Source of the DNA: Rhodocollybia butyracea
Taxonomy: Eukaryota; Basidiomycota; Agaricomycetes; Agaricales; Omphalotaceae
Assembly (NCBI GenBank): GCA_015501585.1
Contig: JADNRY010000436.1
Location: 1-48,986 of the forward strand
Direction: 5' to 3'
Length of the DNA: 48,986 nt
Shown: in pieces, positions 1 through 10,349 of the stretch
How positions within the stretch are numbered: position 1 is the first letter of the stretch
Layout of the letters: the number at the start of each line of letters is the position of its first letter
Translations under genes and position numbers: made by a program
The notes under the pieces: model-generated
Told to the model about the DNA's origin: nothing
The model's database searches: none
The model's input: only the letters and a program-made list of their open reading frames with translations

Positions 1-24
1 GCTTAGAAGTGGTCAAAGGTCTCC

Positions 25-33
25 CTTTATATA
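25..33 (-). promoter_or_regulatory. TATA box of an off-window copy of the small Cys-rich gene
   Basis: TATATAAAG read on the minus strand, embedded in the same context (CAAAGG ... CCCTTTATATA on the plus strand) as the TATA boxes of the three complete copies. In those copies the start codon lies about 80 nt downstream of the box, so here it would fall just left of base 1. This suggests a further array member outside the window. Confidence 0.6.
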
Positions 34-840
34 CCCCCTCATTATGACAGCAGGTGAAGTGTTCCCATCGGGCTAGAGCAGGCTGGAGTACCCTGAAACT
101 CGAACAGCTATAGTATTGGTTAGAAATGTTTACTATGGGTTAGGCGCTACCAGCATTCCTTGCAAATCATTTAATTCTGCTGCCGGAGTGGGGATGAGAC
201 GTAGCATACGGAGTCAAGAATACACCGGTTAGGTTTAGTAGTATCATATTTAGTATAGGCTTGGGACCAAGTGCTGACCAAGACCAAGACATCATTAACT
301 TACGAGTCAGGACATACCCACCCTGAGATTGAGACAACTTCATGGATGTTGGGGTAGGGGTAGTTCGGTGGTCCGTGTGAGAAGCCAAGCTGCAGCCAAG
401 AGTACAGAAAAAATGGTATACTTATGCTAGATGTACTAGAACTATTCACTTCATCAGAATTCATCTTCGTTTGGTTTTTTGATATAGGACTGGAGTATGA
501 ACGGAGATGAACGGTACTCAAAGTCACACAAGGTTCGACTTCCAACTCGACTCAACCTCAACGTTAAAGGGTAGTTGCCTTGGTTATGTCCACTGGAGAT
601 GAAGTCAGAGTTTCCTTGTACTTATACTTCATCGACTCATCCAAGAGTAAGCAAATTAAGCATTGCCCAGATGGAAGGATATAGGAAGGTGTAGTGTTAC
701 ATCCAGCATTACTTGATGATGAGCAGTATCCAAGCTTCCTCTTTATTAGAACGTGCAAATAATCAATTACATCCACAATTTCTCAACCCGAAAGCTCCAA
801 ACACAAGCCTGGTTATCTTCTTCTCTCCGCTGCAAAACAT
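34..840. other. Intergenic, 3' flank of small secreted gene copy 1
   Basis: No convincing coding exon. Bases about 720-840 resemble the 3' flank of copy 2 near 2960-3060 (shared words such as ACGTGCAAATAATCAA and TACATCCAC), so this is part of the duplicated array unit. Confidence 0.5.
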
Positions 841-1294
841 TTAAAAGCATGCCGGACCGAGCCCACCACTAACTGGCAGTGGAGTAATACACCTGTAGCG
901 AAGGAATCACCAAATTGGTGAGCTCCTAGTACGATCACACTTCAGAGCTTACCCGGTAGGATTCCCGGCGCAAAGCAACCAGTGGGCAACAGATTTCACC
1001 AGAAGGACCTGTAAAGGGATAAGAACATAGAGCAGGGGTAGATGAATGCTAACTTACACTATGACAAATAAGGTGGATAGGATAAATCTTTCCAGTAACG
1101 ATGATTTTTTTTGAAAAAAACAGCACCAGTACTTACGTCGTCATTGTTGGTACCTTAGAGGAAGACGATGGTCAATACGCATGGATATCAAAGATATATA
1201 AAGAAAGGCGATACAAACAGGTTGCAGAGACTCCTCCCATGGCAAGGCCTTGCACGAGTAGGAGAGCAAAGATGGTTGAGAAGAATTTGTACAT
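841..1294 (-). pseudogene. Small secreted Cys-rich protein, copy 1 (frame broken in exon 4)
   Basis: Minus-strand, five-exon model: 1219-1294, 1137-1153, a single base at 1058, 953-1008 and 841-892. Exon 1 encodes a typical secretion signal (MYKFFSTIFALLLVQGLAMG, then GVSA). The mature part keeps the family pattern C-x5-C-x5-C-C. Compared with copies 2 and 3, exon 4 has a length (56 nt) that puts the last exon out of frame: the spliced length is 202 nt, not a multiple of three. The product would lose the last two cysteines and stop at the in-frame TAG inside exon 5, although exon 5 in its original frame (GCITPLPVSGG...GPACF, stop) is still well preserved. A recent 2-nt loss, or a sequencing indel, explains this. 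Function is unknown; it is secreted by inference from the signal peptide. Confidence 0.65.
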
Positions 1295-1372
1295 TTGCGT
1301 CAAAAAGGTGAGATTTGTTTCAAGGGATGAGGAAAGAAAGCGTGTTCTGAAGGAAGTCAGTCAAAGGTATCC

Positions 1373-1381
1373 CTTTATATA
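1373..1381 (-). promoter_or_regulatory. TATA box of small secreted gene copy 1
   Basis: TATATAAAG on the minus strand, 79 nt upstream of the start codon at 1294 and conserved in position in the sister copies. Confidence 0.7.
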
Positions 1382-3064
1382 TCCTCTCATTATAATAGGT
1401 ATTTTATTTGGCAAGAGCAAGGCTGTGGTCAGAACAGACAGGACCAGCGGGTTTGTCGGAAGCTTAACGTTCATACACGGACATTATACACCCATATCCT
1501 GCAAGTATTATTTGTTTCAGTTACCGCAAATATGGAGACAAAAGTAAGTATAGCGGAAATTTGCCCCCCTCATGCAATCGCCGTATCGGAATTCAGTGTA
1601 TGCGCAGCCAATGCATCGGAGTCCAGTGGCAGGCTATGAGGAATGGTAAACCATAAGAATACTAAATTAATAACATTATTCATTAGGGATGAACAGCCAT
1701 CCCTAGTACTCCAGTGATATTTGTGAGCTGGAGTACAAGTGGAGCGTAAATACAAAGGAAAAGAAATTACTTGCCAGATGGTGGCGACGGGCGGGATTTT
1801 CTGGTAAACATCTTAAAACTTAAAATTTAAGGATCCGCCGAAGGCGGCGGCTTTGCGGAAAATTTAACGTCAAGTGGCTCGCGTTCGCTGCTTACACTCT
1901 CCCGTAGAGCCCCACTGGAGATGTTTATCAGAAATTGAGATTTCAATTTTTAAGTAGCGAGCCCCGGGCCGAGAGTGATAGGAATACTAACAGATATATT
2001 TTAGCGAGCAGCAGTGCAATGTGCCTATTTTAAATGAGGCATTGAAGGCGGACATACCACGAGAGTAACCTTGTTTATACCTATTATGTTGGAGGCCAGT
2101 ACTCCAAGGGTCGTCTCGTGTCTGTAACCTCGGAATCTCCCATCAATATGACTATGATTTCCAAAGTAAACTCACCCAAGGACGGATTGCTGGTAGTTTG
2201 TCGATGGAGAAACATCTAACACTTCTTATGAATGGTCCCCTCTCGGCCAGCTCCTCACATCATCAATCCGGATGGAACATCCCTCGAGCGTTTGTCGAAT
2301 TCTCTTCGAAGAAAGTCAACATTCTCGAGCTGGTGCAAGATAGCCAGACGGTTTAACCCATCGAGAAAAGTTTGTAGTCGCATTCGCACTGACATTCGTA
2401 GATCGAATTCGGAGGTTGATGTCGGAAATAGACGTCGTCGATTACTCTGAGTGTAGATATTTAAATCCCAATGTGAAGTAAACCATGCTGATGTGCATGT
2501 GCGCGAGAGCGCCCAAGTTCAAGCCGGACCGCTGGTGCCTTGGCGCTTATTCTCGGAATACAAACGGCCCTACAACGTGGAACGTAGAGGTGGCACAGCT
2601 CTTTAGCCAAGAAAAGATGGACGGGGTCTGGACAAGAAGACTTGTTATCTTGTCAAAGCACTGACCGCGAAAACCTCTACTTGGCTTCTACTGGATGATA
2701 CTTTATGGATGCTTGGGGAGGATTCTTGGAATGTTGTAGAACATCGATGATCTATGTCAACTATTGCTGGGTGTCTTAAATTACTTTGGAGACGAGACTA
2801 CAGGCTGAAATTATGAATACCATTCCACGACAACTGGAAATAGCTCAAGACTGCATTTTCCGCCCTCGATGACTAGCCCGGACGAGGCAAAATGGCCAAA
2901 GGATGGGGAAAGTCAAGGCATGGGATTTACTGGCAATACTCCAAGTATCCAGGCTTCTTAAATCTATGAAACGTGCAAATAATCAAATACATCCACGATT
3001 TCCTAACTCCGAAAGCTCTTCCAAGTTCCAGATACACTACTACCCTCTCTCCGTCACAAAGTAT
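1382..3064. other. Intergenic part of the duplicated array unit, with gene debris
   Basis: The upstream block (1490-1550) with the words TATTATTTG and TTTCAG recurs before copies 2 and 3. At 1836-1855 a GC-rich hairpin (CCGCC GAA GGCGG) recurs at 3911-3930 with similar flanks (ACGTCAAGTGG...CGCTGCTTACA). Bases about 2080-2800 resemble 4900-5800: both hold a GAGCTGGTGCA...AGACGGTT-like stretch and a CCGTTGG/CCGCTGG...TTGGCGCTTATT stretch, but neither gives a convincing open gene. I read them as a degenerate repeat or gene remnant. Confidence 0.4.
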
Positions 3065-3523
3065 TCAAATAATGCATACTGGACCCACTCCGTGACCAGA
3101 TGGCAGCGGAGTGATGCATCTGCAGCAAAGGGATCACCGAGTCAGTCAGTGAGCTACTAGCACGACCACGTAGAGTTCTATACACTTACCCGACAGGACT
3201 CCCAGAACCTTGAGCGAGGTTCGGGCAACAGATTTGGCCATTATGACCTATAATTAAATGAGAAAATGGATGGGGGTTTATACAAGTGCAGACTTACACT
3301 GTAAGCAAGGCAATGTGGATGAATATTATCTAGTCACCGAAACAAAAAAACAGCAGCAGGGATACATACGTCGTCATTGCTGGTACCTAGAGCGAGGGGA
3401 AGATGGTCAATACACATGCGCATCAAATATAAGGAAGTAATACGAACAGGTCGCAGAGACTCCTCCTGTGGCAAGGGTTTGCACGAGTAGGAGAGCAAAG
3501 ACGGCAGAGAAGAATTTGTACAT
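3065..3523 (-). CDS. Small secreted six-cysteine protein, copy 2 (intact, 68 aa)
   Basis: Five exons on the minus strand: 3448-3523, 3370-3386, one base at 3298, 3190-3247 and 3065-3119, total 207 nt with stop. The first 24 residues are a secretion signal ending GGVSA. The mature peptide of about 44 residues has six cysteines: C-x5-C-x5-CC, then a Gly/Ser-rich stretch, GC-x(n)-C near the end. The start of the mature part reads TCTSNDDCHNGQICCPN. Both of the first two Cys codons are split T|GT by introns; the second is completed only if the single T at 3298 is used as an exon. The C-x5-C-x5-CC spacing recalls half of a WAP or knottin-like fold, but I do not assign a family. Plausible roles are effector-like, antimicrobial or developmental secreted peptide; none is shown by the sequence. 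Confidence 0.75.
3298..3298 (-). other. Candidate one-nucleotide exon (copy 2)
   Basis: On the minus strand the sequence is TTACAG|T|GTAAGT. The single T sits between a normal acceptor and a normal donor and completes a TGT cysteine codon with the GT of the next exon. The same arrangement occurs at 1058 and 6719 in the sister genes. Confidence 0.65.
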
Positions 3524-3610
3524 TTCGAGTCAAAAGTCGAGTAAGGTGAGATTAGTCTGAAGGGATGAGGAAAGAAAGCGTGTTCTGGAGGAAGTCAGTT
3601 GAAGGCCTCC

Positions 3611-3619
3611 CTTTATATA
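3611..3619 (-). promoter_or_regulatory. TATA box of small secreted gene copy 2
   Basis: TATATAAAG on the minus strand, about 88 nt upstream of the start codon at 3523, in the same sequence context as the copy 1 box. Confidence 0.7.
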
Positions 3620-6489
3620 CTTCTCCGCTATAGTAATCGGCGTTTGGCTAGAGCCAGGCTGTAGTTGGAATAGAAAAAGCCGGTAGCACCAGCGCACCTA
3701 CTAGGCGTTCCGTAATACGGACGTGGTAGTACCGGCATACCCATACCGAGTCGCGGGTATTATTTCTTTCAGCTACCCAATTTAGTAGTCCGGTAGATGG
3801 AATCAAGCATATGCGAAGTAAAATAAATACTTATACCAGAGGGATAGTGTCAAGCAGGTTTCTGGTCAGTACAGTGACTTTCGTAAAGGTCTTATATTTT
3901 GAAATGTAGGAGTCCGCCGAAGGCGGCGGCTCTGTGTAAAATATCGCATTTTAACGGGAAAATTAACGTCAAGTGGTTTGGTCGCTGCTTACAGCTATTC
4001 CTTAAACTAAACTAGAGGCATTTCGGTGCTTGTCCTACTGGGTGACGTCTCGATCCCGAGAAGTACTCCACTACACTCCTTAGCACGCAGTTACAACTAT
4101 ATTGCCTTTTTTATGCTCGGATGTCTGGCGAGTGAAGCCCTTTTCAAGTGGGTGCATTCACCAGACGAAACCGCAGCGTATTGATAAAAGATATAGTCCG
4201 CATATCCACCAGCATCGCTCGCCAAACCTTCCATTGCCTACGTCTGGTTCATGTTGAGGGTGGATGTTACTGGAGTACTGATAAGCCAAATACAAACAAT
4301 TGCGGGGGGCTCGGTCTTTAGGAGGCGAAGAATGGCATTGAGCTGAGGGGACGGAAAAACGCCGGACTGAAGAGGGAAATATAGTATGACGCATCCACGA
4401 TGAAGCCAAAGATAAAAATCCGGGTTTGTTGCCGTGTCGGCATTGTCCAAGTTGTCCAAGTCCGGCAGGGGTTGTAGAACACGAAGGGAAAGCTCCGGTG
4501 ACCAATGAGTCTGGGAAATCGAAGAGGAAAGCTGTAAGCGAGGTCATTGTTATGTGTAGTTATACTCACTCATTCACACATCACCCGCTTAGCGCGACCT
4601 AGAGTCAAAGCAGTCTCACTGTGGTATAGTGTGCTCATTTAATCGATAGTATGCAGGGACATGAGTCCAAACCCTTCAATAGATAAATACAGTGTGAGCG
4701 TGAGCATCAAAGAAAAAGAAAGCAGTCGGGGAGGGTAGCGAAGTACCTCCTGCGAGAGATGGATACTGCACATGGGAACAAGGCTTGACGATAAGACCAC
4801 TTCCGGACCATAGGATTATTACCCGTGAGGCATGTATGAGATACAGTGTTTCATGCAGAGAGGCGAAGAGATGTGGGTGGAGCAGAAGTAATACAAGTGT
4901 ATCATAAAGATCGGAATAATTCCATCGCCCTGATGTTGAATCGAGAATTCGGGAGGTATATGACAGTGGAATAGAGGACGCTGCTCGCTATGATATTCTT
5001 GGATGCGTTGCAAAAAGCAGAAAGAATCAAGTTAATCCTCGGAATCTCCTCTGGAAAAAGTGAGCTGGTGCATGATCGGCGGACGGTTGAGTGACGTTCA
5101 GTGTTGTATTCGACGTTCCAGTAACAGCTGTGACTCAACATCAACTTCAAGAGAAAGAAAAAGTTCTGTTTGTCGGCTCGTAATACAGAAGCAACCGGAA
5201 AAGTGACACGTCACATGCCTTGCATACCTTGAGGAAGGATTACAGGCCATAACACTCGCGGATCTCTGAGTCTCCACCTCTGTACCCAACAATTAGACAA
5301 CGAATGCCAGCGCTGCGAAAACTCTGTCTCCTTGGGCGGTGTGTCTTGCGAGTCACTGGCCCCGGTCAATCTTGCAGCTTGAGCGCGCTGAGTACTTGAG
5401 TTCTGAGGTGACATGTTTCTATGGAGAGTCCGGTAAGAAATGGATATTTGCTGCCCAGGCCCCAAGAGTAATCATACAAGGGAGAAATTGCGTGTCTGGT
5501 TGGCGCGTGCGAGTTTCAAAGCCACGGACCGTTGGCTCCTTGGCGCTTATTTCTTTCTGAGCTGTCAGTTCGAAGCGACGAGGCTTACTTGGACAATACT
5601 CATATTCCCAAATAACGGTAGCAAAACAGGCAAGGGAAGCAGAGGTAGATGTGACAGATCTGCTTTTTGATAGGTCGAGAGGACAAGCTTGCAAGAGGAG
5701 TTGATAGTGGAATCTGGACGGACGTTCATATCTTGTTGAGGCGCAGCCGCAAAAAAATATCCACCACCATCTCTTCTTATCGACTCGTGCCGAATCTAGC
5801 TAGTGCTCTGTATGCCTGAAATGCCTCTCGCTCACTGGCAATGCCGAGTAACAAGATATCTTCAATCCTTACGGTCTCCTTGGCGCAGAAACGTACCTTT
5901 ATGGTCAGTTTGTGTTAAACGATATACGTATTACGTGATTGAAACTCACTCAAGGTAGACACTCAATCTAGCCCCGTTGTCCTACACCTCTGGCGCAGCA
6001 CAAAATCACATGCCTCCCGCAAATTCTCGTATTGACCTTGGTTGTGACTAAACCATACATACCAGCATCCAGCGATAAGATAAAAATCTACTTTCGCGTC
6101 ACTCACCTTACTATGGAAAAAGAAAACACCGCAGCTCATGCATTCGGAACGGAACTTTCTTTCTATTCCGATTTCCTATAGTTAGAAAGATACCCATGGA
6201 ACTCTCGACAAAGCAAAAGACTCCTTAAAAATATCTCATTCACCGATAGAGTGAAAGTGTGCAGACAAGTATGTATACATTGACTTCCTCTTTGACCAAC
6301 AATTAACGCTCGAACAGCTAGAATGTCGAAATGGATAAATTCAACCGATGAGCAGAGGCTTTATCCGGGTTACATTTTCTACTAAAATTCTGCCGCAAAT
6401 AGTCAATTACATCCACAAATTTTCGAGCTCCAAAATCCAACTTTCTATCCGAGTCACTAGCCCTCAGTACCATCCTTCCTTGTAGCATT
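3620..6489. other. Intergenic with degenerate coding-like stretches, no gene called
   Basis: Contains the repeat-unit block 3700-4000 shared with 1450-1900. A minus-strand stretch at about 4158-4569 is open in several frames but shows no recognisable domain. The stretch 4900-5800 is related to 2080-2800. I see no start, splice pattern and conserved protein that agree, so I call no gene here. Confidence 0.4.
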
Positions 6490-6958
6490 TCAAGTACATG
6501 CTGGGCCAGGTCCACCGAAATGTGGGAGCGGATCCCTGCATCTGCGGAGAGGCATCGCCGAGTCAGTATCAGGGAAGTGACTACTAATATATGGCACTTC
6601 AAAAGCTCCGTGTACTTACCCGGATGGATCATCGGAGAGCAACGGGCAGCAGATTTGGCCGTTATAGCCTGTACTTGGATAAGAACATGAAAAAGAGCTG
6701 GTACAGATGCGAACTTACACTGTAACCAAAGGAAGGTAAAGTGGATTCGCGCCCGTGAGTCTTTCTAATCATCAAATCTAAAAACGATAGCATGGGTACT
6801 TACGTCGTCATTGGAAGTACCTAGAGATCGAGGAAGAAGGTCAGCACGTAGCACTTGCGAGGTTGAAAAGGACAGTACGGACATGTGGCAGAGGCTCCTC
6901 CCATTGCAAGGGTTTGCACGAGCAGAAGGACAAAGACGGTAGAGAAGAACTTGTACAT
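6490..6958 (-). CDS. Small secreted six-cysteine protein, copy 3 (intact, 64 aa)
   Basis: Same five-exon structure as copy 2: 6883-6958, 6804-6820, one base at 6719, 6620-6668 and 6490-6541, total 195 nt with stop. Signal peptide of about 24 residues (MYKFFSTVFVLLLVQTLAMG then GASA). The mature part begins TCTSNDDCYNGQICCP and ends with two further cysteines (GCRDPLPHFGG... then PACT, stop). The middle loop between the CC pair and the fifth Cys is three codons shorter than in copy 2, in frame, so the cysteine frame is kept while the loop varies. That is what one expects of a rapidly diverging secreted peptide family. It is the outermost of the three complete copies and lies next to the jacalin duplication. 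Confidence 0.75.
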
Positions 6959-7026
6959 TTCGAGATTTGTTTAGAAGCACTAAGAAAGCAGGGTGTTCTG
7001 GAAAAAAGTATCAGTGAGCGTCGTTC

Positions 7027-7034
7027 CTTATATA
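7027..7034 (-). promoter_or_regulatory. TATA-like element of small secreted gene copy 3
   Basis: TATATAAG on the minus strand, about 70 nt upstream of the start codon at 6958. Confidence 0.6.
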
Positions 7035-7900
7035 CCTTTCTTAGTATAATAAAAAAGGCTACCGTTGACTATCGTCATTTTTGAATAGGAGCCGGACGTT
7101 AATTGACAGATTTAAAATGAGCACAGCAAGACACTAGTACCCGCGCTATTGCTTGACATGTTTCCGTAGCTCAATAGCGTTGGTGCGCTAGCTCTACAGA
7201 TGTGCGAAGCACCATGTTGTACTTACTATGACGCGTACCTTGAATATAACGTATTATTTGTTTCAGCCACCAGAATGTACACGAAACAGCGGGATATAAA
7301 ATGAAGAATATACCGCCGGTAAGAAAGGAAGTAGCTTGCCCCGCACGTCCGACGAGTCCAAGAATATCGCTTCCATGGAAATGGAATGGTAAATGTGGAA
7401 TGGTGAATGCTCCTTCCGCCAGCCTCATTCGGCTTTGATTCGTTGTCAGTTTGGGCCGTGAGTCAAGGAGGAAGGAGTGTCGGGTGCTCAAATGGCAGGC
7501 CTCTTGCCTTTTGTCTAATGCGGACTTATCGTCGGTCTGAGTCTCGTTTGTAAATTTGATGCCCACGTTCGGTGAATCGGTTGAGTGCCTGTCCGTCTGA
7601 TTAGACCCGATATCCTAAATCCTGTCAAGGCGCTTTATTATCGAGCCCAGTCTTACAAGGTCCGAATGGAAAGTCTGAGTGAATCCGAATAAGGCGGGGA
7701 CCCAAGGTCCGCAGAGATGGAGTCAACAACGAACTGGACGTTGAATCAACAAGATAAGATGAAGTAGACGGTGTGGAGGATTTCAGGGCCCAATGTATTT
7801 AGGCTGGTATGTGCTGCACGAGAACGAGGAACAGGAGGTCACAAGCGTTTCGCCAGCATATTGCGCAGAGCTTAGAGAAACGAAGTTCCCCCAAAAGGTT
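7035..7900. other. Intergenic between the peptide array and the jacalin duplication
   Basis: The 5' flank of copy 3 repeats the ACGTATTATTTGTTTCAG block seen before copies 1 and 2. No gene is supported. The left edge of the inverted jacalin repeat begins near 7900. Confidence 0.5.
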
Positions 7901-8094
7901 GATCTACTTAAGTCTGTGCGGTATCAAAAGACCGGCAGAAAGAAGCGTTTAGAAGCACGCATGTGACAGAAGAACTCGGGGTCTTCGCATTTCATAGAGT
8001 ACATAGCAAGTAAGTACATAGAAACAGAAACATAGAAACAAAGATCAGGAATACAAATACACAACTTCACTTCACTGTTTCGCACTATTCCAAT

Positions 8095-10200
8095 TTAAAA
8101 GAGAGGTGGTGGCAATCCCACATTAACGTTAAACTCATAAGCCTGGTCTGGTGCGCCACTGAGGTAGGGCGTATAACCAGTGACTTGGAGACTCCCGACG
8201 GTCGTCTCGGTGGAGTTAGCTTGGACCCAGGAGCCTGAATTGTAGTAATTTGGCAGATCGAAACTGTTGGGGTTGCCAGGAATGCCCTGCAACCCGATTT
8301 CGTTGTCGCCAAATCGATGGAGAATATATTTAAGAGCGAGACCTATGAGCAGATAGTAAGACTCGGAGTGGGTTGAATTGAACCAAACTGGTTGAATGTC
8401 GAGACATACCCTGAGCATTGTCATCGCGGCCCACGACCATTCCTATTCCAAGGCCTTCGAGGAAGGTGCTCACATTATTGAAGGCGATACAGAAGTAAGT
8501 AACAACGCTTTCCAAAGCGGTTGGAGGGCTAAAGCCAGGTGGATAAAGCTGGCCACCTATACTCACAGGGCTGTTTAGGAATTCCGAGAGGAAATAACAA
8601 GACGCGGCACTTACCTGCAGGAACATATTTTGCTATTTGTACATCCTTCCACTCGTCATTCGAGATTTCGGCGTTGTCAGCATACCAAGTAACATTTTTC
8701 CAGATGCTGCTTGAATCAAAGTTGAAAACATTGACCGTTAGGAAGTATTGTCGAAAGATAATATCTGAGAGCCAAATGACGGCAAAGAAGAGCGCAATCC
8801 CAATTACACCCCCGATAATCAATCTGTAACTCCTTTGAACACAATGTTGGTCATTACACAAGTTATGCATACCCTCCAGCACCTGCTACACTTGAGGGGA
8901 TTAAGGCGGCCAACGCTTCGAGGCTAGCATCGCCAGCAGCCTGTGCCAACCGACTCGCAGCATAAGAAATACCCCAGGAAACACCTTCGGAAATAAGGGG
9001 CTTCATAAATGCAACAAATGCAAGCGCTACGACACTCGCTGCGATTTGGATCTATGAAACAACATTAGTCAGTACTGCTTCACTATGCTCTGGACTTACA
9101 GGAAGATTATCCCAAATGTAGCCGCTGATCCCGACCATTTGTGAATTCACTGAATAAGAGCCGATGCTGACAATAGATTTCTTGAGCTCATCAGCCCTTG
9201 TGGTGGCTGGTTCATCCCTGACATAGGCCCACACCGCAGCGGTATTAGACGACGAGACATAGTACTCCTTGCCGTCGAATTCAGCCAACACCCAAGCACC
9301 TGTACCGTTTTTTTTAATATTATCATAGACGGGCTGTAGATCTTTTTGTGCTTGCAAACGCTGTGAGTTAATAGCGGACATGTCATTGCTGGCCCACTGC
9401 TGCCTCGTACTTGAGTTGAGATACAATGAAGAGTAGATTGGTTTTAGATCAGGAGGTGGGTCAGCTTTAATGCTGTTGATTAATATAAAGTCGTCTACAG
9501 AGAGTCAATAGCTGACCTCTTGGTTGACCACCCGTGGTCAAAGATTCTAGTCGTCTATTGTAAGAGACTCCTAGGGCATATAGACTCCGCTCGTCTAGGC
9601 CATGGCATTGAGAATTTAGGATTCTATGGGGATCTATTGCTTACCAGCACGACCGTAAAACCCAACGACATGGTGATCTTGAGGGACAGTGAATTTGAAA
9701 GGTGTTCCAGATTTTTCACCAATACTATGCTGTTTCTTTGTAGTTTGGATGCGCAAGCTTGTGATTACCTCCGTGAACGTCCCTGGGTATGCCTCGGTTA
9801 GTGCGAGATAGTTGTCGACGTATTAATTGAACCTACCGGAAAAACCGGTTATGTACTCATCCTTTTCGAGCAAGAGCGTGAGGTCATCGACGTCTCCGGC
9901 TCTACCATAGATCCTAGTTGCGCCTTTGACATAATGACCACGGTAGCTACTGATGCCCTTGGAAGTGGATGTGAAGTGAACGATCTTCAACGGGTACCAG
10001 GTTGCCCCCTCGTCGAAAGCAGCTCCCCTTTCTGCGCCAAAGCAGTCTGACTTCTTGATTGAAAAATCGTATCGCTCGGGAACTGTCGAGAACGGGAGCT
10101 TTATATGTCTTTCGATAATCCTGGCATTAGAAAAATCAGGTAAAGTCACACCGCCAACGCTCTTTGGGAGTTTGGGCAAGTTGACTGGAAGCTCCGTCAT
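8095..10200 (-). CDS. Jacalin-like lectin domain protein with hydrophobic C-terminal half, copy A
   Basis: Eight exons on the minus strand: 9837-10200, 9645-9782, 9517-9594, 9100-9464, 8873-9051, 8615-8823, 8410-8556 and 8095-8342; spliced 1728 nt, 575 aa, open throughout. Residues about 52-188 form a jacalin-like beta-prism lectin domain: FGAERGAAFDEGATW, a DDLTLLLEKDEYITGFSG stretch, then FTVPQDHHVVGFYGRA and ALGVSYNRRLESL. About 120 residues without recognised homology follow, then a long hydrophobic block (exons 5 and 6) ending in one clear membrane-spanning-like segment, and a C-terminal region ending GLPPPLF. No signal peptide is visible. Exon sizes match copy B except for a 6-nt indel in exon 1. 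Carbohydrate binding is inferred from the family; membrane insertion is inferred from hydrophobicity. Confidence 0.8.
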
Positions 10201-10341
10201 TGTTAAAGCGATCTAGCACAGGTCAAGTCAGCTAATACTCGAGCACAGACAGAGTAGCTGACAGGAATAAACAAGACTTACAACCCTATGAGCTCAGTCG
10301 CTGGGGTACTACGGGATGCTTGAGCAAGTAAGCATGTTCAA

Positions 10342-10349
10342 CTTATATA
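10342..10349 (-). promoter_or_regulatory. TATA box of jacalin gene A
   Basis: TATATAAG followed by TTGAACAT on the minus strand, about 140 nt upstream of the start codon. The same sequence precedes gene B. Confidence 0.6.

Noticed and set aside
1101..1547. Plus-strand 148-aa open frame
   Set aside because: It is antisense to the first exon and introns of small secreted gene copy 1, and its N-terminal part arises from intron sequence.
1836..1855. GC-rich hairpin (CCGCC GAA GGCGG) as a terminator
   Set aside because: It is not near a gene end in a consistent way, and intrinsic hairpin terminators are not used for fungal protein genes; it is simply shared repeat-unit sequence with 3911-3930.
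3065..3523. Calling the peptide family WAP-domain or conotoxin-like
   Set aside because: Only the C-x5-C-x5-CC half-pattern matches; the remaining cysteine spacing does not, so no named family is assigned.
4158..4569. Minus-strand 129-aa open frame as a gene
   Set aside because: Three overlapping frames are equally open, no domain or splice support, and no paralogue.
7171..7566. Minus-strand open frame with a stretch resembling a copia RNase H region (QIIRYIQGTRHSKYNM)
   Set aside because: The same DNA block (TATTATTTGTTTCAG with flanks) occurs upstream of the other peptide-gene copies without coding potential, so this is repeat-unit flank, not a retroelement remnant.
8396..8829. Plus-strand open frames over jacalin gene A
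   Set aside because: Antisense to well-supported exons 5-7 with no domain of their own.
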